A DNA stretch of 64,000 nt. It comes from Acetobacter sp. Lineage in GTDB: Bacteria > Pseudomonadota > Alphaproteobacteria > RF32 > CAG-239. The notes under the pieces are model-generated. The model did no database searches. It was not told where the DNA came from and saw only the letters and a list, made by a program, of their open reading frames with translations. The translations under genes were made by a program, and so were the position numbers. This document shows positions 51,334-61,345 of this stretch, one piece after another; the stretch's first letter is position 1; each line of letters begins with the position of its first letter. The stretch covers positions 9,653-73,652 of the forward strand of contig JAMPED010000010.1 in assembly GCA_023665325.1 (NCBI GenBank), given 5' to 3'.

Positions 51334-52407
51334 TTATTTTTCTCTAGTGATAATCTGATGGCATAAGTCTTCGATGGTGGTGGTTTTTACGGGGTTTTGT
51401 TGCATATTTTTAATATAAGTCTCTTTTTCTTTGAAAACTTTTTCGATGGTTGAAAGTAAAATTTCTTTATCTACAATAGTTTCATCGGTTATTAAAGTGG
51501 CGAACCCTTTGTTACAGAAATTTTTAGCATTTAAGGATTGCTCACCACGGGAAGATGTGTTTGGCAGAGGGACGAGTATCATCGGTTTACATAAGCTAGC
51601 AAGCTCAAAAATAGCATTTGATCCTGCGCGTGAGATAACTATATCTGCCAGAGCCATCAAGTCTTTTAGTTCTTTATCTACATATTCATATTGTACATAG
51701 CCCTCGCCGGTGAGTTCTGGATTATAACCATTTTTGCCGGCGATATGGATAATTTGATATTTTTGAAGCAAATCTTTCAGGTTTTGAGCAACTGCATTGT
51801 TTAAGCTTTTAGCTCCTAAACTGCCACCGATAAACATTATGGTCGGTTTATCTGCTTTTAAACCAGCAAAACGGGCCCCTTCTTTTTTACTACCATTAAA
51901 TAAGCGAGGGGACATTACTGGCCCGACACAGTGAACTTTATGTTTCTGCTTAATTGTATTGATGGTTTCGGGAAAGGTGGTGAAAAAGTTACTAACAAAA
52001 GGCAGGCTCATTTTATTTGCCAGACCGGGGGTGATATCTGATTCGTGCATAAAAATTTTTTTGCGATTTATAAAGCCGCCCACAACAACAGGAAATGAAA
52101 CGAATCCCCCTTTTGAAAAGATAATATCGGGGTTTTCTTTATGAATCAAAGCACAAGCTTGTAGGCAACCTAAGGGAATCTTAACCATATCAGCGAGATT
52201 TTTTAAAGAAAAATAACGTCGAAGTTTGCCGGTTAAGATACTTTTATATACAACTGTGGGAAATTGTTTAACTAACTCTTCTTCCATTCCGCCGTTTGAG
52301 CCAATGTAGGTTACTTGCCAGCCGTGCTCTAAAAACCAAGGGATGAGCGCTAAGTTGAGTGTGACGTGACCAGCTGAACCGCCGCCGGTGAAGATTATTT
52401 TAGGCAT
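51334..52407 (-). CDS. murG: MurG-family glycosyltransferase
   Basis: 357 residues, the normal MurG length. N-terminal FTGGGSAGHVTLNLAL glycine loop, KGGFVSFPVV, and C-terminal ADIVISRAGSNAIFELASLCKPMILVPLP donor-binding helix. It transfers GlcNAc from UDP-GlcNAc to lipid I to make lipid II on the inner side of the membrane. The glycine loop GSAGHVT and the isolated position, away from any division gene cluster, look more like the MurG group of Firmicutes than like proteobacterial MurG, so it may be a second copy or an import. The rmuC gene ends three bases upstream. Confidence 0.88.
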   Translation of the reverse strand: MPKIIFTGGGSAGHVTLNLALIPWFLEHGWQVTYIGSNGGMEEELVKQFPTVVYKSILTGKLRRYFSLKNLADMVKIPLGCLQACALIHKENPDIIFSKGGFVSFPVVVGGFINRKKIFMHESDITPGLANKMSLPFVSNFFTTFPETINTIKQKHKVHCVGPVMSPRLFNGSKKEGARFAGLKADKPTIMFIGGSLGAKSLNNAVAQNLKDLLQKYQIIHIAGKNGYNPELTGEGYVQYEYVDKELKDLMALADIVISRAGSNAIFELASLCKPMILVPLPNTSSRGEQSLNAKNFCNKGFATLITDETIVDKEILLSTIEKVFKEKETYIKNMQQNPVKTTTIEDLCHQIITREK

Positions 52408-52409
52408 TA

Positions 52410-53780
52410 TTATTCTCCTGTTAGTTCGGTTGTATTATCTTCTAATAATAAGTCTGTATCGTTTAATGGTAGGTTAATGTTTTTATTGGTTTTTGAACCT
52501 AATAGGCGCATTTTTTCAGCTTGAGAAAGAGCGCCTCCCCTGCCCTGTAATTTGGTCATTGCTGAAGTATAGGCGTTATTGGCTTGATTGATGCCGCGCT
52601 CAAGTGTTTTCATATCTTCTACAAAGGCGGCAAGTTTATCATATATTTTTCCACCCAAATCAGCAATTTTTTGTACATTACGGTTTTGGCTATCTATTCG
52701 CCAGAGATTTTCTACTGTACGCAAGGTGGGGAGTAATGAAAGCGGTGTGGCGAGGATGACATTGCGCTTGTATGCATAGTCGTAAAGTGTGTTATCAGAA
52801 TCGAGAGCGGCGATGTAGGCGCTTTCTACTGGAATGAACATTATTACATAATTTAATGAAGTATCTTTAAGGAGTTTTTGGTATTCTTTAGCGGCAAGTT
52901 CATCAATATGAGCTTTCAGGCTTGCAGTGTTTTTCCGTAGATGTTGTTCTTGTTCTTTTTCATCTTCGGTATTGATGGCGGCAAGGTAATCTACAAGTGA
53001 GACTTTCGAATCGACTATAATATCGCGGTTTTCGGGCAGATGGATGATGACATCAGGGCGATAGAGATTTTTTTCTTCGTCTTGGTATGAGCCTTGTGTT
53101 TCATAATCAATCCCTTTACGGAGTCCAGATATTTCTAAAACACGGTTTAGTTGGCATTCTCCCCAATTTCCTTGTGTTTTTTTGCCACCTTTTAAGGCTT
53201 CGGTTAGGTTTTGAGCATCTTTACTAAGAGATTGGTTAAGTTTTGAAAGTGTTGCAAGTTGTGCATCTAGTCCTGATTTGTGTTTAATACTCTCTTCACG
53301 AGCAGCGCTGACTTCAGTTTTGAAGGCTTTGAGCTGTTCAGCAAAAGGGTTTAGCACGGCAGAAAGGGTGTTTTTCTGCTCTGACGTAAACGATTCGTGT
53401 TGTGATTTGATGATTTCTGCTGAAATATCTTTAAATTTTAGGCTTAAATCTTCTTTTATTTTTTCTAAATAGGTGATTTTTTCAACCATAGCTTCTTCTC
53501 GGGCGGCTGATGAGGCTTTTATAGCGCTCATTTCGCGTTCGGCATCTATGAGGGCAATTTGTAATGAGCGATTCTCTTGTTCATATTTGCGATTCTGCGC
53601 TGTAGAATCTGCGAATCGTTGCTCTATACGTGTAAAATTAGTCTGTAATGATGTGTAATTTTCTATTAAATATTTGTTTTTGATTGTTTTATTTAAAGAT
53701 ATAAAAAGCAAAATAAGTGAAATGACTGTCAGCGTGATAGCGAGACAGAATGTTATGTCTGGGGATAGAAAAGTGATCAT
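52410..53780 (-). CDS. rmuC: DNA recombination protein RmuC
   Basis: 456 residues. An N-terminal membrane helix, a long coiled coil (about 35-215), then the RmuC nuclease-like domain: KTQGNWGECQLNRVLE, YRPDVIIHLPENRDIIVDSKVSLVDY and the later MFIPVESAYIAAL. It limits inversions between short repeats in Escherichia coli, of interest in this repeat-rich genome. The ATG at 53780 has GAAAG upstream; an earlier in-frame ATG at 53861 is less likely. It runs into murG. Confidence 0.93.
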   Translation of the reverse strand: MITFLSPDITFCLAITLTVISLILLFISLNKTIKNKYLIENYTSLQTNFTRIEQRFADSTAQNRKYEQENRSLQIALIDAEREMSAIKASSAAREEAMVEKITYLEKIKEDLSLKFKDISAEIIKSQHESFTSEQKNTLSAVLNPFAEQLKAFKTEVSAAREESIKHKSGLDAQLATLSKLNQSLSKDAQNLTEALKGGKKTQGNWGECQLNRVLEISGLRKGIDYETQGSYQDEEKNLYRPDVIIHLPENRDIIVDSKVSLVDYLAAINTEDEKEQEQHLRKNTASLKAHIDELAAKEYQKLLKDTSLNYVIMFIPVESAYIAALDSDNTLYDYAYKRNVILATPLSLLPTLRTVENLWRIDSQNRNVQKIADLGGKIYDKLAAFVEDMKTLERGINQANNAYTSAMTKLQGRGGALSQAEKMRLLGSKTNKNINLPLNDTDLLLEDNTTELTGE

Positions 53781-53988
53781 TTTAAAGCTTTCAACAAGAA
53801 TTATTCGCTTAATTTTATAATTATGTTTATTTTTTTCAATATTTTTTGCATATATATTCATAGCAAAAACACCCCTTAATTAGTTAATATTTGGTTAATT
53901 TTATAGTTCCGTTTTTTAAAAACATATAATATTTTATAATTTTTGGGTTGGGGTTATCTCCATTTTGAAAAAAATAAGAAAAAAAGTA

Positions 53989-54017
53989 TTGCATAATTTT
54001 ATATAACGCTTTATGGT
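53989..54017 (+). promoter_or_regulatory. Sigma70-type promoter
   Basis: TTGCAT (53989-53994) and TATGGT (54012-54017) with 17 bases between, 67 bases ahead of the next start. Confidence 0.5.
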
Positions 54018-54083
54018 TGTGTTATATCAGGAAAATGATTTAATTTATGTTTTTTTTAGTAATTTTAGAGAGTGAGGCACACT

Positions 54084-54869
54084 ATGAAGATGTTGTCAAA
54101 TGAATGCGGAAGTCGCAATGGGTTTGGTTTTTATGACACCAGAGCTAGAGAGATTGTATTAACTCGTCCGTGTACGAGAAAAAGTGATATTAACGAAGTT
54201 TATTTTTGGCTTGATGAAGCTACTGATTTACAGAAACTTTCTATTGGTATAGGTGGTGCTGAAAATTTTGTTGCTGACCATACTTCGGGTGGGTTATATA
54301 CTGCTGCTCGTAGCACAATCAGACAAAGTGTTATCCAAAATGCTGCGGCTGATAATGAAATTTTGAAAAATATTTTATTAAAATTGCAAGATAAAAAAGA
54401 TCTTCGTAATTTAGCACTCCGTTGCTTTATGTTTTCAGAAGATTTCTATGTCTTTGATTTGTTTTTAAGTGTTATTAAAGAATTACCGTCTTTGGTTTAT
54501 TTGGATTTAACAGGATGTTACTTTACTGATGATCAGTTGATTGATTTGGCACGGACACTTTCGAATACACATATCGCAAGTCTTGTTTGGCCTGAACCGA
54601 GAATGTCTCAATTGGTGTTGGATCAGGTTGTTAGAGGCTTATCTGCTAGTAGATCTTTGGTGGTTGTGCAGTGTGTTCCGGCAGAAATTGAGAAAATTGC
54701 AGCTAATAATCGGCAATGGGCTTTTAATATGGCCAAACATCCAAGCTTATTGAAAGAAAATGAAATTGCCTTGATGAAAGAATATAAAAATACTTTTCTT
54801 TTTGCAATTGCATATGAGAAACAATGTTTGTTAGAGCTTGAAAAAACAATTACAAGCGTTGTTGCTTAG
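54084..54869 (+). CDS. Leucine-rich-repeat-like hypothetical protein
   Basis: 261 residues, soluble. A central region reads like leucine-rich repeats of the ribonuclease-inhibitor type: DLRNLALRCFMFSED, then LPSLVYLDLTGCYFTDDQLIDLARTLS. The flanks are not recognised. No signal peptide. The ATG at 54084 follows GTGAGG; an in-frame GTG at 54072 is an alternative. A protein-binding role is possible. Closed by two strong hairpins. Confidence 0.6.
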   Translation: MKMLSNECGSRNGFGFYDTRAREIVLTRPCTRKSDINEVYFWLDEATDLQKLSIGIGGAENFVADHTSGGLYTAARSTIRQSVIQNAAADNEILKNILLKLQDKKDLRNLALRCFMFSEDFYVFDLFLSVIKELPSLVYLDLTGCYFTDDQLIDLARTLSNTHIASLVWPEPRMSQLVLDQVVRGLSASRSLVVVQCVPAEIEKIAANNRQWAFNMAKHPSLLKENEIALMKEYKNTFLFAIAYEKQCLLELEKTITSVVA

Positions 54870-54893
54870 TTTTAGACCTTGTCATATTGTCCT

Positions 54894-54921
54894 TGAGCAC
54901 CCTTTGAGGTGCTCTTTTTTT
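54894..54921 (+). terminator. Rho-independent terminator
   Basis: GAGCACC pairs with GGTGCTC, followed by TTTTTTT. Confidence 0.85.
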
Positions 54922-54931
54922 GTATTCCGAA

Positions 54932-54963
54932 AACCACCAGCTAGGCTGGTGGTAATTTTTTTT
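54932..54963 (+). terminator. Second strong hairpin with T-run
   Basis: ACCACCAGC pairs with GCTGGTGGT around TAG, then eight Ts. A backup terminator. Confidence 0.8.
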
Positions 54964-55145
54964 GCGTTAGATTGGTAGTGATACACTGCTTAGTATTCTT
55001 GTTTTGAATATTTGTCCAGTTGTGAATATTTATTCTTCTATAGTGAATATGTGTATTTTATATATGTTTATAGCGATTTTCTCTATATGCTTATTGTAAG
55101 TAATGCTTTTAATATGAATATTGTGAATATTTTTTTGTTAGTGGA
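54964..55145. other. AT-rich stretch with repeated TGAATAT motifs
   Basis: Non-coding. TGAATAT occurs five times between about 55005 and 55130, with irregular spacing. No gene or known signal is recognised. Confidence 0.35.
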
Positions 55146-55710
55146 TGTGGCTCGGTGACAGCGGTGCGGTGGCGCACAGCCAACGTGTGACGTGGCAATC
55201 CAGTGAGAGAGGGTTACGCGTGAAGATGGAGATCCCTTGACGGCTTGCAGGCAAGCCGAGGGATGACACAGAAAAGCGAGTTCTTTTAATATGTCATCGC
55301 TCTGAACGTAGTGAAGTCAAGCGATCTCGTAAGAGTATGGGTGGCAGCTCCACGTGCAACAATTAGGGCTTCGGTATGGGGTTGGTGTGATTTTTAACGA
55401 GCGGGCTATGTGGTTTATGGATTGCCACGCGCTTGTGCCTTACGGCGGCGCTCGCAATGACGGGGAGCGGTGTGGAGCGGGAGATCCCTTGACTCGGGCA
55501 GCGGAGCTGGCTGCCCGAGAGGGATGACAGGTATGGAGTGACTGCGTCACTGGTTTGTGGATTGCGCCGCTACGGAAAACGGAATTTTCCTACTTGCGCG
55601 AACAACTAAACGTTGCTGTGGTCGTTCCTTCCTTGCAACGTTAAGAGAAGTTTGCCACGCGCTTGTGCCTTACGGCGCACCTCGCAATGACGATAGGTGA
55701 CGAGGGAGTG
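55146..55710 (+). repeat. Cluster of interspersed palindromic repeats
   Basis: Starts with a 90-base block (55146-55235) found again at 63911-64000 with one mismatch. Then come first-type elements with inner stems CGGCTTGC/GCAAGCCG (about 55241) and CTCGGGCAGC/GCTGCCCGAG (about 55493), the ATCGC/AGCGAT element (about 55297), and third-type pieces (GATTGCCACGC...CTCGCAATGACG) up to the autotransporter stop. Another inner-hairpin type occurs around 55600-55650 (GCAACGTTAAG). No gene. Confidence 0.85.
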
Positions 55711-55714
55711 TGGT

Positions 55715-58700
55715 TTAGAAATTGTAACGTAAGCCCATATCAAAGTTTTGTGCTTTATTTCTCTGTAGCAGGTGATAGTATTTGAGATATAATGCGAGGC
55801 GCTTATATTCATAGTTCAACATTGCAGAGAGTACAGCACGATCGCGGCTATAGATATTGGCGAAGTCGTTAATTTCGTAACCCCCTACTCCACCATTGAA
55901 ACCAGCACGAATTTTATTGTATGGATCAGCCAATTCGTGATAATACATTCCACCGATGCGAGCAGTTAATTTGCCATATTTACTATCCATCAATTCTTTT
56001 TTAAGGTGCATTCCAACACCGGCTTCAACAGAGAGATGGTTTCCTCCTTTGACGGTAAGAGTACCATCATTCATATCATCTTGATAATAGCCTATAGCAT
56101 TTAAGACAAGTGCTGGTTCGAGTTCGGCAATATCTGCTAGATTGATATTGTAGACCAATTTATTAGTGATACCATAAATAATATCCTGTATATTAGCATC
56201 TCGACCATTGCCGCGGTCATAATCTCCATAACCATAACCAGCTGTTAAAATGGAAGCTAAACGTAATTTGTCACTAAATTTATGAATCCACGGCATAAAG
56301 ATAGAAACAAAGCTTTCCTTACGGTCTACACTGTTATCATACGAAGTAGACATTTGCATAAACGATAACCCTAAACCTAAGCGGTTGCGATTATTCAACC
56401 TTTTATCGCCATACATATAAGCTGTGGCGGCTGTTGTATCATACCCCGTAGCCCCTCTTCTGCCGCTGGCATTGATGATGTAGGTATCAGCGCCAGACAT
56501 TATGCGGTTTTCTTCATCTGTTGGTGTGAGAACAGAATCTGCTATTACTTCGCTGGCATTACGTAGAGCGGCTAAGTTTTCAGCAGGTATATTGATGAGG
56601 AAATCAGCACCAGTTTCAGACAAGATATCTGCGGTTAACCCAAGGTCTGTATCATTTGATTTTAAGGTCATATATAGTTCGGCAAGACGTTGTTGTTTGT
56701 AGTTTTCTTCCAGATAGTTTGCGATGGATGCATTGGGCGAAAACTCATTGAAATGACGGCGGGTTGCAACGGCATCATAGCTATTTTTATTATTTTTTTG
56801 GATAGATCCTTTAAACATTGCACTTTCTGAGCTAATGTTTAATCCCTCAATATCTGCAGCGTCTATACCTTCTTCTTGGCGATAGGTATCTTCAAAACCT
56901 TCCATTACAACGGATTTACCGATTTGGAGCTGTCCTTTTAGAGCGTCTGCTTTGTATTTTCCACCTTTTTCAAGTGTGGCGCGACCGTTGAGGTCATCAA
57001 GATTTTGTTTGCCAATAAACTCAACTTCACCACGGTTAGCTAGGGTGGCACCACCTAAGTCTATAGCACTATCTGCACTATTTAGGCTACCGTTGACAAT
57101 AATGCGACCGGTATTATCGATAATGGCATTTTGTCCGTTAGTGGCAATTTTGATACCACGACTATCAGCATCGCCAGAAGCGTCTATCAAACCACTATTA
57201 AAAAGTGTCATTCCACTACCAGCGTTTTCTACATATATGCCATATGCGGTTTTCGTATCACTGGCGACAATAATGTTACCACTGTTATCAACCACTTGTC
57301 CTTCACCATTGGCTACGTATATACCATAAGCGTTACCATCCGCAGCGTGAACGTTGACATTACCGCTATTATAAACGCTTCCTTGTTCTGAATATAAACC
57401 ATATAAATCGCCCTTGCCTGTGCCTTTGATATTAACAACACTTGTTTGGTTTGAACTGTTTTGGTTATAAACATCATAACCAGCGTACATTCCATATGCT
57501 TGTTTATCTGTGGCGGTATTGATATTTATAGTGCCGCTGGCTTGGGCAGTTTCTCCTTCGGCGTGAGCATTATATGCATTACGGCGTGCCATTATACCAT
57601 ATATAACATTGGTAGCAGCTTTGGTGTCTTCTACATCAATTACCCCTTGTGCGCGAGAATTTCCCTCTGCATAGGCGTTATAGGCATTGCGGTCTGTGGT
57701 GATGGCGGCACCCGTAACATTCTCAGCCCCATCTTCCATTATAAGTTTGAGGTGACCTTGCGCTGATACTTGAGTTTCAGCAGCTGTTCCATCTGCTTTG
57801 GCGTTAAATACAGCGCGATTGCCGCCTTGTTGCAGGGTCACACTGGCGTTAGAAGCGCTATTATAGACCGTTATGGAGCCAACAGCATCTCCGCCATATA
57901 CTTCTCCGGTTTCTTCATTCGTTAATGGCGCTGTTGCTTGTGCATTGATATTTGCTGTACCAGCGTAATCTCCTTCTGTATGATGTATAATCAGGGTTTG
58001 ATTGTTTGGTGTGTCTGTTGAGAACAATGAAGCTGTTACAGGATTGGTTTTATAGCATTTTGTTGCCCCACGGCATTTATAATCTGTTTCATCAGCCCCT
58101 TCTGTACTTTCTTGGTAACCATCTGCGCATTTGGGAGAATATGCGCAAAGCCAACACGGTACACCCCCACTGTTAGTGGTTGTTGCAGGAGAAAATTCAC
58201 TTTCGGCTAAGCTGCATTCGCAAGATTTTCCATCACATTGGGAGTGATAGCAGTCTTCTTTACTGACACTTTCACTTACTAAGCCTGAGCAAACTTTGGC
58301 TGTACAATAATAACAGTTTGTACCGGCAATTAGTCCGCCAGTCCATCCGTCGGCATCTTTACAGGTTACAGCAGAATACCAATAACCGTTACCACCGAGC
58401 TCTTTTCCTGAGCAATCAAAACTACAGCTTCCGCAACCTCCTTTAGCGGCGGGTGTCCAAGTGACGTGGTCTGGGTGAGAGCTATACCCTGGGCAATCTT
58501 CAATACTTTTATATTGACAATTGGCATATACATAACAACCGTGTCCTTCAGGCGAAGTACAATATTTTGTACCAATTTCTGGTTCAGAGATGCCATCAAC
58601 GCATTCTTCATAGGTCATTGTATTGTTTTTACATTTAATTGTACATCTGTAACACGGGGTATTTCCAGAATAACTCAAAACTTCTGAGGTGTCGGCAACA

Positions 58701-60634
58701 GAATCGTAATATATACCACTAGAACAGCTGGTGACGCCGGCTGAACAATCTTTTTCTTCACATACACCACAATTTTCAGTGCCAGCGTGATCTACTATAT
58801 CATAAAACCAACCGCTTGGATGGGTTTTATCATTGCAGTTTTTGACTTCTACTGAGCCAATATCGCACGTACGCGGGTCACATCGGCAGCAACTTTTGCC
58901 ATTATTTGGGCTTACGCCGTTGCAGTTTCTATCATATCCATCATCTGGAGTACAACTGCTAATGCGAGTGCTATAGCCTTCAGGACAGCCATCTTGCGCC
59001 ACCCAGCAACCGCTGGCGGCATCTAGCTGGCAGTTAAGGTCTGTTACATTTGCTTTGCAGGCTGCTTCTGTATTAAATGCGCTTTGAGCGGGATCACACC
59101 AATATATACATTCATTACAAGCCTCTGTGCCAGCATAACCAGCAGCTTGGACGGCAACTGGTATTTTGTTGGGGACTATTGGGCAAGTTGAAATATCAGT
59201 GATGGTGGTGCTACCATTGCCTGAACAAGTATTAGGTGTACATTTACCACATTTTAACTCGCCAGACCAACCACTTTGCGCCCACGTCCAACCATCTTCT
59301 ACACCACCAATGAGTACACAATTTGCGGCACTTTGGTAAGCGGTATCATATCCTTCGGCGCAAGGTTTTTCTGGAGTTGTTGGATTGTCTGGTGTTGGTG
59401 TTTTAGAGCGGTAATAGCATTGTGTTGTTGGATCTAGCTGACAGATATATCCCTCTTGTCCTGATTTGTTTGTTTTACAGGTTGCTTCAGAAGAAAAGCC
59501 ATATTCCTCATCACATTTATAATTACAGTTAAAACACTCTCCTTCGCCGCTCCAGCCATTAGGTGTAACACTTTCGGCAACCATATATTTACGGAATGGA
59601 CAATTCCCTACTGTGGTGTAAGCAACGCTTGCCCCTTTGGTTTGCGCCGTATTTACGATTGGACAAGATTTTGAGGAGGTTCGATAATAACATTGTGTTT
59701 CTGCATCTTTGCTACAATTATAGGCGGCGTGTCCTTCGGCATTATTTTCACAGTTATTTTGAGCAGCAAAGCCTGTTGTTTCATCGCAGGTATAATTACA
59801 GATATAACACCCGTGGACCCCTGACCAACCTTTTTGCTCTTGGCTAATTGCACGCATATAGTTACGGTGTGGACAATATTCTAGGCTGGTATAGCGGATA
59901 TTTTCACCGCGAACAGTGGTGGAATCACGGTTAACACATTGTTTGGGAGAGCATATACCGCAGACTTCATCCCCTGCATAACCAGAAGATTCAAAGTTCC
60001 ATCCTTCAGGATGCTCACCGCAGTCATTAGCTGATTGCCATAAGGTTGTACAACCAGTATCGTATGATTTTGGGGTGCAGCGTCCACATTTTTTACCATC
60101 TTCATCTTTTTTGTTCCACTCCCATATCCATCCTTCAGGGTGTGTGCCGCAATCTGCAACGCTTTGATATTTTGAGGAATATCCACTTGGGCATTTTTTA
60201 TTATCTAAGAGTTCGGATGCACCATATATTGCACCAGCTGTGGCAGCTGCACCTAAGAGCCAGCCTGCTCCAGCAACTTTTAACCTTTCACCAACAATAA
60301 TGGCACAAACTGGGTCTGTATCGTCATAGCATTCTACATCTTTGGATGCCCCAAAGACAAGCAGCATTTTGAAACTTTCTTTATCTTTGTTTTGTTGTGC
60401 TAAACAAAGAGCAGTATTACCATTGTCATCTTTTATATTGATATAATCGCGTAAAACACTTAAGGCTCGACCATTTCTTTCCTGTGCAATTTCATAGATT
60501 TGTTGTGGTGTAGTTTCAGTTTCAGCAATTTGCGGTAGGGTATTTTCGGCTAAGGCTATGGTTGCTGTGGTGGCACTTAAAAACATTACTGCAAGTGCTT
60601 TATTTAGACGGAAATTTATATCAAATAACGACAT
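55715..60634 (-). CDS. Autotransporter with ankyrin-like start and Cys-rich repeats
   Basis: 1,639 residues. Signal peptide (about 12-29, ALAVMFLSATTATIALA), an ankyrin-like pair (DDNGNTALCLAQQNKD), then a hydrophobic segment (GAGWLLGAAATAGAIYG). About residues 170-830 hold Cys-rich repeats of the form CPSGYxxxYQSVADCGxHPEGWxW and similar. Next is a Gly/Asn/Ala-rich passenger with repeated NAYGIYA-like units, as in beta-helix autotransporters. The last about 300 residues are an autotransporter barrel that ends in the outer-membrane signature ...LRYNF. Part of the passenger is thus probably surface-displayed, with many disulfides. Confidence 0.85.
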   Translation of the reverse strand: MSLFDINFRLNKALAVMFLSATTATIALAENTLPQIAETETTPQQIYEIAQERNGRALSVLRDYINIKDDNGNTALCLAQQNKDKESFKMLLVFGASKDVECYDDTDPVCAIIVGERLKVAGAGWLLGAAATAGAIYGASELLDNKKCPSGYSSKYQSVADCGTHPEGWIWEWNKKDEDGKKCGRCTPKSYDTGCTTLWQSANDCGEHPEGWNFESSGYAGDEVCGICSPKQCVNRDSTTVRGENIRYTSLEYCPHRNYMRAISQEQKGWSGVHGCYICNYTCDETTGFAAQNNCENNAEGHAAYNCSKDAETQCYYRTSSKSCPIVNTAQTKGASVAYTTVGNCPFRKYMVAESVTPNGWSGEGECFNCNYKCDEEYGFSSEATCKTNKSGQEGYICQLDPTTQCYYRSKTPTPDNPTTPEKPCAEGYDTAYQSAANCVLIGGVEDGWTWAQSGWSGELKCGKCTPNTCSGNGSTTITDISTCPIVPNKIPVAVQAAGYAGTEACNECIYWCDPAQSAFNTEAACKANVTDLNCQLDAASGCWVAQDGCPEGYSTRISSCTPDDGYDRNCNGVSPNNGKSCCRCDPRTCDIGSVEVKNCNDKTHPSGWFYDIVDHAGTENCGVCEEKDCSAGVTSCSSGIYYDSVADTSEVLSYSGNTPCYRCTIKCKNNTMTYEECVDGISEPEIGTKYCTSPEGHGCYVYANCQYKSIEDCPGYSSHPDHVTWTPAAKGGCGSCSFDCSGKELGGNGYWYSAVTCKDADGWTGGLIAGTNCYYCTAKVCSGLVSESVSKEDCYHSQCDGKSCECSLAESEFSPATTTNSGGVPCWLCAYSPKCADGYQESTEGADETDYKCRGATKCYKTNPVTASLFSTDTPNNQTLIIHHTEGDYAGTANINAQATAPLTNEETGEVYGGDAVGSITVYNSASNASVTLQQGGNRAVFNAKADGTAAETQVSAQGHLKLIMEDGAENVTGAAITTDRNAYNAYAEGNSRAQGVIDVEDTKAATNVIYGIMARRNAYNAHAEGETAQASGTININTATDKQAYGMYAGYDVYNQNSSNQTSVVNIKGTGKGDLYGLYSEQGSVYNSGNVNVHAADGNAYGIYVANGEGQVVDNSGNIIVASDTKTAYGIYVENAGSGMTLFNSGLIDASGDADSRGIKIATNGQNAIIDNTGRIIVNGSLNSADSAIDLGGATLANRGEVEFIGKQNLDDLNGRATLEKGGKYKADALKGQLQIGKSVVMEGFEDTYRQEEGIDAADIEGLNISSESAMFKGSIQKNNKNSYDAVATRRHFNEFSPNASIANYLEENYKQQRLAELYMTLKSNDTDLGLTADILSETGADFLINIPAENLAALRNASEVIADSVLTPTDEENRIMSGADTYIINASGRRGATGYDTTAATAYMYGDKRLNNRNRLGLGLSFMQMSTSYDNSVDRKESFVSIFMPWIHKFSDKLRLASILTAGYGYGDYDRGNGRDANIQDIIYGITNKLVYNINLADIAELEPALVLNAIGYYQDDMNDGTLTVKGGNHLSVEAGVGMHLKKELMDSKYGKLTARIGGMYYHELADPYNKIRAGFNGGVGGYEINDFANIYSRDRAVLSAMLNYEYKRLALYLKYYHLLQRNKAQNFDMGLRYNF

Positions 60635-60769
60635 ACTGTAATACTCTTAAATTTTAAACGTTTCAATATATTGTATAGTATGCCAGTTTTTTCTTAGAAA
60701 ATCAATCTGGTTTTTAGGTTAATACACAGAAGAGCTGTTTCTTTATCTTAGTGCTTTGCTGTAGGAGGA

Positions 60770-61345
60770 TTATACAGTTTTAACGCTATAGATGCAGCAG
60801 GCTTTACCTATAATTTTTAGAGTATTGGGGAGGACTCGCTGTGGTGGATAGACTTTGTGCTCAGAGATTATGGTTATACTGTCATCGAAATTATACTGTA
60901 GACGACGCAACAAGGTTTTATCGTTAATATTTATCAGATATATGCCTGCGGTGTTTAATGTTTGGCAACTTTTATCTATTAACACGATAGAACCCTGTTT
61001 GACAAGTGGTTCCATTGCATCGTCTTCTGTGATGAATAAAACGGTTGTGTCTGAGGGGGTATTTATAAAGCAATTGGGGATTGCTAAGCGTGATAAAGGT
61101 GGTAAGTTGATTGCGGCTGGATTAAGCAGCTCAAGTTCTGTTGTCCCTGTGAGGCTGGATTTGTGGGTTGTTAAAGCTTGCGGAGAAACATTTAAGACAC
61201 TAGCAATTTTCTCAGCCGTATCGGGTTTGAGGTCTATTTGCTCATTTTCGATTTTAGTGAGATTGCTTTGTGACATATTTAACTTTGCCGCTAATTCGGT
61301 AACACTTAACCCCTGCTCTTTTCTTAATTTTTTGATATTATTCAA
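60770..61345 (-). CDS. XRE/S24-type repressor lacking the catalytic serine
   Basis: 191 residues. N-terminal XRE helix-turn-helix (NNIKKLRKEQGLSVTELAAKLNMSQSNLTKIENEQ) and a C-terminal LexA/S24-like domain. The usual G-D-S-M-E-P segment reads D-D-A-M-E-P here, so the catalytic Ser is replaced by Ala, though the later Lys (KTLLRRL) remains. It may therefore be a repressor that does not cleave itself. The probable start is TTG at 61345: it overlaps the stop of the MORN gene as TTGA and has AGGAG seven bases upstream. An in-frame ATG at 61366 lacks one. Confidence 0.75.
   Translation of the reverse strand: MNNIKKLRKEQGLSVTELAAKLNMSQSNLTKIENEQIDLKPDTAEKIASVLNVSPQALTTHKSSLTGTTELELLNPAAINLPPLSRLAIPNCFINTPSDTTVLFITEDDAMEPLVKQGSIVLIDKSCQTLNTAGIYLININDKTLLRRLQYNFDDSITIISEHKVYPPQRVLPNTLKIIGKACCIYSVKTV

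Noticed and set aside
55606..55812. Minus-strand frame of 68 codons at the end of the autotransporter
   Set aside because: Half lies in repeats and half overlaps the autotransporter barrel in another frame.
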